Assembly: GCA_024236075.1 (NCBI GenBank)
Contig: JACKLE010000002.1
Coordinates: 1-64,000 of the forward strand
DNA: 64,000 nucleotides
DNA from: Alphaproteobacteria bacterium
GTDB lineage: Bacteria > Pseudomonadota > Alphaproteobacteria > JACAEB01
Reading direction: 5' to 3'
The position numbers and the translations under genes are program-made. The notes beneath the pieces are model-generated. The model worked only from the letters and a program-made list of their open reading frames with translations. It made no database searches and was not told the origin of the DNA. Shown one piece after another: positions 29,024 to 36,562 of the stretch (the first letter of the stretch is position 1; every line of letters begins with the position of its first letter).

Positions 29024-29767
29024 TCAGCTCGCGGGCAGCAGAATGTCGACGCGGTCGAGCGGCCCCGTATCGCCGACGCCGCCGATGGGATGGACGCTCA
29101 TGCGCGTCTTCGGAATGCCGAGCTCGTTGAGATAGGTCCGAACGGCGAGGCCCCGGCGCAGGGCGAGGCGCCGCGAGGCGCTGGAACGGTCGTTCACCTC
29201 GCCGGCATAGGCGAGAATCTGGACGCGGGTGCCCGATTTGAGAGCACGGTCGGCAAGGTCCTCGAGGATGGCAGAGGCCTCTTCGCTCAACAGGCTGCCG
29301 TCGCGCTCGAAGACGAGCTCGGCGGCGCGCTGGCTCGCGGCCCCGCCGGCGCCGGGAAGGCCCGCTTCCGACGTGACCGAGGGCGGCATGTAGGCGAGGG
29401 CCCAGTGGCGATCCGTTTGCGGGCGCACCGTCGCGGTCGGCGTCGAGTAGGTGACGGCCAGGCGCGCTTCGCTCTCGATCTGCGGCTCGGCATTGAGATC
29501 ACGCAGGCTGAGCTCCAGCCCGCCCTCGGGAATGAGGATCGGGCCCGCCGACACCATGCGGTAGCTCTGATGGTGGACGGCGAGGGTCAGCTTGGGCTGG
29601 AGATGCTCGGCCGAGCGGGCGATCGTCTTCGGCAGGAACGGGCCGCCGGCGCCGTCCGGCGTGCGTCCCGCCGGCTCCACCGGCGCGGCCACCACGAGCG
29701 GCAGCAGCCCCGCCAGGAGCGGCCATGCCGTCAGTCGCAGCTTGAACCGTCGATCCACCTTCATCAT
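29024..29767 (-). CDS. OmpA-like exported protein
   Basis: 247 residues with a signal sequence (LTAWPLLAGLLPLVVAAPVEPAG). The C-terminal 110 residues form an OmpA/MotB-like domain: AELVFERDGSLLSEEASAILEDLADRAL, VQILAYAGEVNDRSSASRRLALRRGLAVRTYLNELG and VDILLPAS (parts quoted). The middle region has no recognised family. It is probably a periplasmic or outer-membrane protein that binds peptidoglycan. It lies upstream of the MotA/MotB-like pair on the same strand, separated by 100 bp, and a CtrA-type box lies 123 bp before its start. Confidence 0.8.
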   Translation of the reverse strand: MMKVDRRFKLRLTAWPLLAGLLPLVVAAPVEPAGRTPDGAGGPFLPKTIARSAEHLQPKLTLAVHHQSYRMVSAGPILIPEGGLELSLRDLNAEPQIESEARLAVTYSTPTATVRPQTDRHWALAYMPPSVTSEAGLPGAGGAASQRAAELVFERDGSLLSEEASAILEDLADRALKSGTRVQILAYAGEVNDRSSASRRLALRRGLAVRTYLNELGIPKTRMSVHPIGGVGDTGPLDRVDILLPAS

Positions 29768-29889
29768 GCAGCCTTGGGCATTCCCTTGCTTGCGTCGGAT
29801 CGTCGAGTTGCGGGCCTCGTGCCCCGGTCAGCCCTTTGGGAAACGCGGGTTCTATTCCGGCAGTCCACGCGATTTTCGCGAGGCGGTTC

Positions 29890-29904
29890 TTAATAACGGG
29901 TTAA
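29890..29904. promoter_or_regulatory. CtrA-type box upstream of the OmpA-like gene
   Basis: The sequence TTAA-TAACGGG-TTAA is an exact TTAA-N7-TTAA, the full binding motif of the alphaproteobacterial cell-cycle regulator CtrA. It lies 123 bp upstream of the OmpA-like gene and 59 bp beyond the end of the inositol monophosphatase family gene. In a genome this GC-rich a perfect site in a promoter region is unlikely by chance. Cell-cycle control of the OmpA-like gene is inferred. Confidence 0.55.
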
Positions 29905-29962
29905 CCAGCCAGGGCCGCCATTGCCGGGGGGACTGTCCCGTCCCGCACGAGGCGTGACCGAA

Positions 29963-30784
29963 TCAACACGCGGTAGTCGTAGTATGCCCAGATGTTGGGG
30001 GTTCGAAAAGCGCCACAGCCGATTTGTGGAGCTTGCCGTTGGTCGCCAGCACGCTTCCGCCGGCAATGTCGAAGGGTGTCCCCTCGATCGCGGTGACGTT
30101 TCCGCCTGCCTCGCGAACGAGGAGGGCGCCCGCGGCGACGTCCCAGGCTTTGAGATTGCGCTCCCAATAGGCGTCGAAGCGGCCGGACGCGATGTAGGCG
30201 AGATCGAGAGAGGCGGTGCCATAGCGCCGGACGCCGCTCGTCGCGGCCATCGCGGCGGCGAGCTCTCGAAGCGAACGCTCGTGGCCCGGCCAGCCACGTG
30301 CCGGAATGCCCGTTGCGAGGAGCGCAGTCTCGAGGTCGCCGCGCGCCGAGACGCGCAGGCGGCGATCGTTGAGGTAGGCGCCGCGACCGCGCTCGGCGAG
30401 GAAGAGCTCGTCCCGGACCGGGTTGTAGACGACGCCGGCGACGACATCGCCTTCCCGCTCCAGCGCGATCGAAATCGCAAAATGCGGGACGCCGTGCAGG
30501 AAGTTCGTCGTGCCGTCGAGCGGGTCGATGACGAAGCGGTGGCTGGGATCGGTGCCCTCGATGGCGCCGCGCTCCTCCAAAAGGAAGCCATAGCCCGGCC
30601 GCGCGCGGGCGAGCTCGGTCTTGAGGATGTCCTCCGATCGAAGGTCGGCGGCCGACACGAAATCGGCCGGGCCCTTCACGGATACCTGCAGGTTCTCGAC
30701 CTCGCCGAAATCGCGCACGAGGCTCCGCGCGGCCTTGCGGGCCGCGGCGACCATGACGTTGAGAGCGGGCGACAGGGGAGGCAT
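29963..30784 (-). CDS. Inositol monophosphatase family phosphatase
   Basis: 273 residues from ATG 30784 (MPPLSPALNVMVAAARKAA); a TTG at 30847 would add 21 poorly conserved residues. The lithium-sensitive phosphatase motifs are present: FLLEERGAIEG, then the metal site VIDPLDGTTNFLHGVPHFAIS, and the C-terminal NLKAWDVAAGALLVREAGG. It removes phosphate from inositol phosphates or related sugar phosphates (SuhB, HisN and CysQ are in the same superfamily), so the real substrate is open. AT-rich sequence at 30865-30898 upstream is a likely promoter. The Sel1 gene lies upstream on the same strand. Confidence 0.9.
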   Translation of the reverse strand: MPPLSPALNVMVAAARKAARSLVRDFGEVENLQVSVKGPADFVSAADLRSEDILKTELARARPGYGFLLEERGAIEGTDPSHRFVIDPLDGTTNFLHGVPHFAISIALEREGDVVAGVVYNPVRDELFLAERGRGAYLNDRRLRVSARGDLETALLATGIPARGWPGHERSLRELAAAMAATSGVRRYGTASLDLAYIASGRFDAYWERNLKAWDVAAGALLVREAGGNVTAIEGTPFDIAGGSVLATNGKLHKSAVALFEPPTSGHTTTTAC

Positions 30785-30895
30785 AGGCTGGCAGGCGCTC
30801 GGCGTTTCGGGGTCCGCGACGATGCCGTCGAAAGCCGCAAACGGCAAGCGGCCGCCGGGCGTTAAATCTTGTTAAGACACAAAAATTTAATCCGA

Positions 30896-31966
30896 TTACT
30901 CGCCCGGGGGCTTGGTCGTGAGGGCGCCGCCGCGGCTCAGCCGCTGATCGGCACGCCGGTCCGCCTCGGCAAGCTGGTCCGGCGAGAGCTGATCGGTCAG
31001 GGCCTTCTTCAGCTCGGCGAGTGGCTGGGCGGAATAGCCGTTCGCCTCCGCGACATTCGCCCAAGCGAGCGCTTCGAGCGCATCCTTGGGCAGCCCCTGG
31101 CCGTGCGCGTACATGATCGAGATGGCCCCCTGGGCCTCCGGATGGCCCTTCTCGGCGGCGCGCCGGAAGAGCCGCGCCGCGCGCTCGAGGTCGCGCTCCA
31201 CCCCGTCGCCGTAATACGCCGACATGCCCAGCTCGAACTGCGCCTCGGGCAGGCCCGCGTCGGCGGCCTTTTCCAGCCAGCGCGCGGCTTCCGCCGAGCT
31301 CTGATCCACGCCCAGGCCGAGCATGTAGAGCGCTCCGAGATTGTATTGCGCGTCGACGTTGCCGCCCTCCGCGGCCTTGCGGAACCACTCCGCTGCCTTG
31401 GCCTCGTCTTTGGGCTGGCCTTTCCCGGTCAGGCAGAGGACGCCCATATTGTAGGCCGCGTCCACGTGACCCTGGTTCGCGGCCTTCTCGAACCACTCGC
31501 CGGCCCTTTTCAGGTCGGCGGCGACGCCGTGCCCCTCGACATAGAGATTGCCGAGCTCGAACTGCGCGAATGTGTGGCCGCCTTCGGCCGCGACGGTAAG
31601 CCAGGCGGCCGCCGTCTCGGCATCCTGCTTGATCGGCCCGGCGCCGTCGCGCGCCATGAGGCCGAGCGCGTATTGCGCGTCGATGTTCCCGCTCTCCGCC
31701 GCCCGGACGTACCAGCGCACGCCCTCGGGAATGTCGAGCGTGACGCCGTGCCCTTCCATATAGAGGCGTGCGAGCAGGACCTGGCCTTCGGAGTCGCCGC
31801 GCTCGGCCAGCGCCAGCGAAAGCGCATAGGCGCTCGCATAGTCCCCGGCCTTGTAGGCGTTCTGGGCTTCGTCGGCGGGTGCCGCGCAGCCCGGCCGCGT
31901 GAGCGCGGCGATGCCGAGACCCAAGGCGAAAGCGCCGATGACAACTGAACGGTAACGATTGCGCAC
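30896..31966 (-). CDS. Sel1-repeat (TPR-like) exported protein
   Basis: 356 residues from GTG 31966, with GAGGAGAT upstream. The signal sequence is VVIGAFALGLGIAALTRPGCA. Seven to eight Sel1-like repeats of about 36 residues follow, each with the A-x-x-x-L-G-x-x-Y-x-x-G-x-G pattern (for example AQYALGLMARDGAGPIKQD, AQFELGNLYVEGHGVAADLKRA). Such repeat scaffolds hold proteins together in the periplasm. Its place between the inositol monophosphatase family gene and thiE is conserved in Rhizobiales. Its partner is unknown. Confidence 0.88.
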   Translation of the reverse strand: MRNRYRSVVIGAFALGLGIAALTRPGCAAPADEAQNAYKAGDYASAYALSLALAERGDSEGQVLLARLYMEGHGVTLDIPEGVRWYVRAAESGNIDAQYALGLMARDGAGPIKQDAETAAAWLTVAAEGGHTFAQFELGNLYVEGHGVAADLKRAGEWFEKAANQGHVDAAYNMGVLCLTGKGQPKDEAKAAEWFRKAAEGGNVDAQYNLGALYMLGLGVDQSSAEAARWLEKAADAGLPEAQFELGMSAYYGDGVERDLERAARLFRRAAEKGHPEAQGAISIMYAHGQGLPKDALEALAWANVAEANGYSAQPLAELKKALTDQLSPDQLAEADRRADQRLSRGGALTTKPPGE

Positions 31967-32011
31967 CCGCGCATCTCCTCGAATCGGCCGCCGTTCGACG
32001 CTGCCAGACTC

Positions 32012-32635
32012 CTAGGCCGCCAGCAACCGGGCGAACGCGGCGACCGCCGCGGCGGGCCCGTCCTGATGGCCCCATACGCTTCCGGAGACGGCGAGAAAAT
32101 CGGCTCCAGCCTCAACCAGCAAGGGCGCATTTGCAAGGGTGATGCCGCCGATGGCGACGCACGGGATCTCACAGATTTCGGACCACCAGGAGAGGATCTC
32201 CCGGTCCGCCGGGCTCGCTTCGGCCTTGGTCGCGCTCGGGAAGAAGGCGCCGAAGGCGACGTAGTCCGCTCCCGCCTCGCTGGCCTCCATGGCGAGGTGG
32301 CGCGAACCGTGACACGTCGCGCCGAGGATCCGGTCTTTTCCGAGAAGCTTGCGGGCCGCGGCGACAGCCATGTCGTCCTGCCCGACATGGGCGCCGTCCG
32401 CCCCGGCGGCGAGCGCGAGGTCGGGCCGGTCGTTGACCAGAAAGGCGACCCCGCGCGACTGGGCGACCGGCGCGAGACGCTCGCAGACCCGCTTGACCTC
32501 GTCGTCGCCCGCGCCCTTGAGGCGGAGCTGCAGACAGGCGACGTCGCCCGCGTCGAGAGCCGCCTTCAAGGTCTCGGAGAAGGCGACAGGCTCGAACGCG
32601 CTCGGCGTGATGAGATAGAGGCGGCAGTCGGACAT
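32012..32635 (-). CDS. thiE: Thiamine phosphate synthase
   Basis: 207 residues. The TIM-barrel motifs of ThiE are seen: CLQLRLKGAGDDEVKRVCERL, AFLVNDRPDLALAAGADGAHVGQDDM, ILGATCHGSRH, ADYVAFGAFFPSATK, and PCVAIGGITLANAPLLVEAGADFLAVSGSVW (parts). It joins HMP-PP and THZ-P to thiamine phosphate. Here the usual xSSTK-like phosphate site reads PSATK. It is separated from the other thiamine genes and placed next to the aldolase operon, as in other Rhizobiales. No TPP riboswitch is visible upstream. Confidence 0.9.
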   Translation of the reverse strand: MSDCRLYLITPSAFEPVAFSETLKAALDAGDVACLQLRLKGAGDDEVKRVCERLAPVAQSRGVAFLVNDRPDLALAAGADGAHVGQDDMAVAAARKLLGKDRILGATCHGSRHLAMEASEAGADYVAFGAFFPSATKAEASPADREILSWWSEICEIPCVAIGGITLANAPLLVEAGADFLAVSGSVWGHQDGPAAAVAAFARLLAA

Positions 32636-32653
32636 GGGGGGATCGCGGCGGCC

Positions 32654-33202
32654 TCAGGCGGTTGGCTTCTCGAGGCGCCTCGCCCCGCGAAAGAGTCCGA
32701 TCCCATAGACAATGTAATACGCGGCCATGAGCAAGAAGGCCGCGAGCGTCAGGGGGCTCGAGACCGGCGACGGAACGGCCGCGGCCGAGCCCGGGGAATA
32801 GGCATGGGCGGCGCTCGTCATCATCTGAGGCATGCGGATAAGGCTGTAGCCGAGGCGAGCGATGAAGATCGCGGAGACGCCGAGTCCGATGAGCGGGTGA
32901 CCGGTATAGAAGATCTCCCCCTCCTGAAACTCGAAGCGCGTATGGCTCAGCGCGTAGAGCGCAAGGCCGAGGCCGATGCCGGCTCCGCCGGCGGCGAACT
33001 CCAGTGTCTCGGGGCTCTTCGGCGCGAGCGCGACGAAGGTCAGCGCGGCAAGCGCCATGACGGTCGAGCGGATGACGAGAGGCGCCGCGCGAAAGCGCTG
33101 GCGCCCGACGCTGCGTCTGACGCGCCGATAGACGAGGAACCCGGCGGCCACGGTGACGACCGCCATGAGCAAAAGGTTTTGCACGTCCGGGGTCATCTCC
33201 AT
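32654..33202 (-). CDS. Four-helix integral membrane protein of unknown function
   Basis: 182 residues. Predicted helices are LLLMAVVTVAAGFLVYRRV, VIRSTVMALAALTFVALAP, GGAGIGLGLALYALSHTRF, LIGLGVSAIFIARLGYSLI and LTLAAFLLMAAYYIVYGIGL, so four or five spans. The start ATG 33202 has GGA 8 bases upstream; ATG 33196 is an alternative. FQEGEIFYTGHPLIG between spans recalls YP_/DUF1453-type (CcdC-like) membrane proteins, but this is weak. It lies between fba and thiE on the same strand. Confidence 0.65.
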   Translation of the reverse strand: MEMTPDVQNLLLMAVVTVAAGFLVYRRVRRSVGRQRFRAAPLVIRSTVMALAALTFVALAPKSPETLEFAAGGAGIGLGLALYALSHTRFEFQEGEIFYTGHPLIGLGVSAIFIARLGYSLIRMPQMMTSAAHAYSPGSAAAVPSPVSSPLTLAAFLLMAAYYIVYGIGLFRGARRLEKPTA

Positions 33203-33245
33203 GTGGTTCCGATCGAGAGCCCCGGAGCCGACCGGCTCCTCGTCC

Positions 33246-34268
33246 TCACGCGGCCCGTTCCAAAGCTTTCGACCACTCGCCGACGGCAGCGAGGCCATTC
33301 ATCCTGGCCCGGTGCGCGAAGGCCTTCTGCGCGGCCGCGACGTTTTCCGTCTTTCCGGCCCATGCCGACTGAGGCGCCGCCTGCAGCGCGCGGCCATAGG
33401 AGAAGGTCAGCGCCCAGGGCAGGCCGCCGATCTTGTTCATCGCATCGAGGTGCGCGGTCGCCTCCTCGTCCGACTGGCCGCCCGACAGGAAGGCGACACC
33501 CGGCACCGCCGACGGCACGCAGGCCTTGAGGCAACGGACCGTCTTTTCGGCGACCTCGCTCACCGAGGCCTGTTTCGGCGACTTCTTGCCCGCGATCACC
33601 ATATTCGGCTTCAGAACCATGCCTTCGAGCGCGACCTTGGCATAGTAGAGCTGCTGGAAGGTCTCCTTCAGCGTGAACTCCGTGACCGTGTAGCAGGTGT
33701 CGATGTCGTGGGCTCCGTCCATGAGGACCTCGGGCTCGACGATCGGCACGATGCCTGCCTCCTGGCAGAGCGCCGCGTAGCGCGCGAGCGCATGCGCGTT
33801 GGCGTTGAGGCAATTGTAGCTCGGCATGTTCGCGCCGATGTCGATCACGGCGCGCCATTTGGCGAAGCGCGCGCCGAGCTTGTGGTACTCCTCGAGGCGC
33901 TCGCGCAGGCCGTCGAGCCCCTCGGTCACCGTTTCGCCCGGGCAGCCCGCGAGAGGCTTCGCGCCGGCATCGACCTTGATGCCCGGGACCGAGCCCGCGG
34001 CCTCGATGAGCTTCACCAGCGGGGTTCCATCGGCAGCGTCCTGGCGGATCGTTTCGTCGTAGAGGATCACGCCGGAGATATGCGAGCGCATCGCCTCGCC
34101 GGTGCGGAAGAGGAGCTCCCGGTAGTCGCGCCGGTTCTCGAAGGTCGAAGCCACTCCGATCTTGTCGAAGCGCTTCTTGATCGTGCCCGAGCTTTCGTCG
34201 GCCGCGAGGATGCCCTTGCCCTTCGCCACCATCTTGCGCGCGATCGCGTTGAGTTCGTCCGTCGCCAT
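33246..34268 (-). CDS. Class I fructose-bisphosphate aldolase
   Basis: 340 residues from ATG 34268, where the AGAGGA ribosome site is 7 bases away; ATG 34274 would overlap it. This is the eukaryote-like class I enzyme: ILAADESSGTIKKRF, RELLFRTGEAMRSHISGVILYDE, IVEPEVLMDGAHD, and the Schiff-base lysine in GMVLKPNMV (Lys220). AFLSGGQSDEEATAHLDAMN completes the active site. It splits fructose 1,6-bisphosphate to the two triose phosphates without a metal. It lies last in the tkt-gap-pgk-fba run, 32 bp after pgk. Class II enzymes are the more usual bacterial form. Confidence 0.95.
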   Translation of the reverse strand: MATDELNAIARKMVAKGKGILAADESSGTIKKRFDKIGVASTFENRRDYRELLFRTGEAMRSHISGVILYDETIRQDAADGTPLVKLIEAAGSVPGIKVDAGAKPLAGCPGETVTEGLDGLRERLEEYHKLGARFAKWRAVIDIGANMPSYNCLNANAHALARYAALCQEAGIVPIVEPEVLMDGAHDIDTCYTVTEFTLKETFQQLYYAKVALEGMVLKPNMVIAGKKSPKQASVSEVAEKTVRCLKACVPSAVPGVAFLSGGQSDEEATAHLDAMNKIGGLPWALTFSYGRALQAAPQSAWAGKTENVAAAQKAFAHRARMNGLAAVGEWSKALERAA

Positions 34269-34300
34269 ATCCATTCCTCTTCCGGTGTTTCGACCGCGCC

Positions 34301-35512
34301 TCAGCGCGGCTCGCACAAGACCTCGACGCCGGGAAGCGCCTTGCCCTCGAGCCATTCGAGGAACGCCCCGCCCGCCGTCGATACATAGGTGAAGCCGTCC
34401 GCGACCCCGGCGGCGCCGAGCGCCGCCGCCGTGTCGCCGCCGCCCGCGACCGCAACGAGCTCGCCGTCAGCCACGCGCTCCGCGACAAAGCGAGCCGTTT
34501 CGAACGTGCCGCGCCCGAAAGGCTCCACTTCGAAGACGCCGAGCGGGCCGTTCCACACGATGGTGCGGCAGCGGGAGAGCTTCTCCTCGATGGCGGCGAG
34601 CGAGGCCGCGCCGACGTCGAGGATCATCTCGTCCGCTCCGGTCTCGTCGGCCTGCGCGACGCGCGTCGCGGCATTGGCCTTCACCTCGCGCGCCAGGACG
34701 ACGTCCTTGGGCAGGACGATGTCGCAGCCGACCGCCTGGGCCCGCTTCAGAATCTCCCGCGCCGTAGGCAAAAGGTCCGCCTCGTGCATCGACCTTCCGA
34801 CATCGATGCCCTGGGCGGCGAGGAACGTGTTCGCCATGCCGCCGCCGATCACGAGCACGTCGACCTTAGCCACGAGGTTGCGCAGCAGGTCGAGCTTCGT
34901 CGAGATCTTCGAGCCGCCGACGAGCGCGGCGAGCGGGCGCTCGGGCGCGTCGAGCACGCTCGAGAGCGCATCGAGCTCGGCCTCCATGGCGCGCCCGGCC
35001 GCCGACGGCAGGAGCCGGGCGATGCCGACGGTCGAGGCGTGCGCGCGGTGGGCGCACGAGAAGGCGTCGCTCACGAACGCATCGCCATGGCGCGCAAGCG
35101 CCTTCGCGAAGTCGGGATCGTTGGCTTCCTCGCCGGCGTGGAACCGTGTGTTCTCGAGCACGAGCACCTCGCCGGGTCCCAGCGCCGCGACCGCCTCCTC
35201 GGCGGCCCCGCCGATGCAGTCCTCGGCGAACGCGACCGGACGCTTCAGATGCTCGCCGAGCGCCTTCGCGACCGGTCCGAGCGACATGGAGGCCACGCGC
35301 TTGCCTTTCGGGCGATCGAAATGGGCGACGACGATCGACTTCGCGCCGCGGCTCGCGAGCTCGTTCAGCGTTGCGAGGCTGCGCTCGATCCTCGTCGCGT
35401 CGGCGATGCGGCCGTCCTTGAGGGGAACGTTGAGGTCGATGCGGACGAGCACATTGCCGCCCTTCAGAAGACCGACCGCGTCAAGATCCTCCAGCCGCCG
35501 AAATCGTCCCAT
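34301..35512 (-). CDS. pgk: Phosphoglycerate kinase
   Basis: 403 residues, normal length. Signature segments are VLVRIDLNVPLKDGRIAD, SIVVAHFDRPKGKR, LENTRFHAGEEANDPDFAKALA, ALVGGSKISTKLDLLRNL, VLVIGGGMANTFLAAQGID, and the nucleotide-binding end VAVAGGGDTAAALGAAGV. It makes ATP from 1,3-bisphosphoglycerate, or runs backward in gluconeogenesis. It follows gap by 39 bp on the same strand. The N-terminal part MGRFRRLEDLDAVGLLKGGN is normal for alphaproteobacteria. Confidence 0.97.
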   Translation of the reverse strand: MGRFRRLEDLDAVGLLKGGNVLVRIDLNVPLKDGRIADATRIERSLATLNELASRGAKSIVVAHFDRPKGKRVASMSLGPVAKALGEHLKRPVAFAEDCIGGAAEEAVAALGPGEVLVLENTRFHAGEEANDPDFAKALARHGDAFVSDAFSCAHRAHASTVGIARLLPSAAGRAMEAELDALSSVLDAPERPLAALVGGSKISTKLDLLRNLVAKVDVLVIGGGMANTFLAAQGIDVGRSMHEADLLPTAREILKRAQAVGCDIVLPKDVVLAREVKANAATRVAQADETGADEMILDVGAASLAAIEEKLSRCRTIVWNGPLGVFEVEPFGRGTFETARFVAERVADGELVAVAGGGDTAAALGAAGVADGFTYVSTAGGAFLEWLEGKALPGVEVLCEPR

Positions 35513-35551
35513 TTCCTACGCACTCCCCACGCTACCCCGGTGCCTTGAGCG

Positions 35552-36562
35552 TCACAGCCGCCGCGACATGGCGACAGCCGTGTCCGCCATGCGGTTTGAG
35601 AAGCCCCATTCGTTGTCGTACCAGGAGAGAACGCGCACGAACGTTCCTTCCATCACCTTGGTCTGATCGAGCGCGAAGCTCGAGGAATGCGGGTCGTGAT
35701 TGAAATCCATCGAGACCAGCGGGTCGCGCACGATGCCCAGAACGCCCTTGAGGCGGTTGCCGTTCGACGCCTCGACCATTGCGGCATTGACCTCCTCGAC
35801 CGTCGTGGCGCGCCTGGCGACGAACTTGAAGTCGATGACCGAGACGTTCGGCGTCGGCACGCGGATGGAGACGCCGTCGAGCTTGCCCTTGAGCTCGGGA
35901 AGCACGAGGCCGACCGCCTTGGCGGCGCCCGTCGATGTCGGGATCATCGACATTGCCGCGGCGCGGGCGCGGTAGAGATCCTTGTGCAGCGTGTCGAGCG
36001 TCGGCTGATCGCCCGTATAGGAATGGATGGTCGTCATGAAGCCCTTGTCGATGCCGATGGCGTCGTTGAGGACCTTTGCCACCGGCGCGAGGCAGTTCGT
36101 GGTGCAGGAGGCGTTCGAGACGACCAGGTGCTCGCTCGTGAGCTTGTCGTGATTGACGCCGTAGACCACCGTGAGATCGGCCCCGTCGCAGGGCGCCGAG
36201 ACGAGGACGCGCCTCGCGCCCGCCGTGAGGTGGGCCGAGGCCTTCTCCTTCGTGGTGAAGATCCCGGTGCACTCGAGCGCGATGTCGACCTTCAGCTCGG
36301 CCCAGGGAAGCCTAGTCGGATCGCGCTCCGCGGTGACCTTGATCGGCCCGCGCCCGGCATCGATCGCATCGCCTTCGACCTTGACGGGGCTCGGGAAGCG
36401 TCCGTGCACTGAATCGAAACGCAGGAGATGGGCGTTGGTCGCGACCGGGCCGAGATCGTTGATCGCGACGACCTCGACATCGGTGCGGCCGCTTTCGACG
36501 ATGGCCCGCAAGATGTTCCGCCCGATCCGGCCGAAGCCGTTAATGGCGACGCGAACGGTCAT
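35552..36562 (-). CDS. gap: Glyceraldehyde-3-phosphate dehydrogenase
   Basis: 336 residues from ATG 36562. The NAD fold starts VRVAINGFGRIGRNILRAI, and the active site is SNASCTTNCLAPVAKVL with Cys153. The catalytic His lies in GFMTTIHSYTGDQ. Asp36 in VVAINDLGP, at the end of strand two, suggests NAD rather than NADP use. It oxidises glyceraldehyde 3-phosphate to 1,3-bisphosphoglycerate. The ATG overlaps the tkt stop (ATGA at 36559-36562), so translation is coupled. Confidence 0.97.
   Translation of the reverse strand: MTVRVAINGFGRIGRNILRAIVESGRTDVEVVAINDLGPVATNAHLLRFDSVHGRFPSPVKVEGDAIDAGRGPIKVTAERDPTRLPWAELKVDIALECTGIFTTKEKASAHLTAGARRVLVSAPCDGADLTVVYGVNHDKLTSEHLVVSNASCTTNCLAPVAKVLNDAIGIDKGFMTTIHSYTGDQPTLDTLHKDLYRARAAAMSMIPTSTGAAKAVGLVLPELKGKLDGVSIRVPTPNVSVIDFKFVARRATTVEEVNAAMVEASNGNRLKGVLGIVRDPLVSMDFNHDPHSSSFALDQTKVMEGTFVRVLSWYDNEWGFSNRMADTAVAMSRRL

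Noticed and set aside
30859..30872. Possible second CtrA site before the inositol monophosphatase family gene (TTAA...TTAA)
   Set aside because: The spacing between the two TTAA words is six, not seven, so it does not match the CtrA full site.
32636..32653. TPP riboswitch upstream of thiE
   Set aside because: The space upstream is only 18 bp and contains no THI-box-like sequence.
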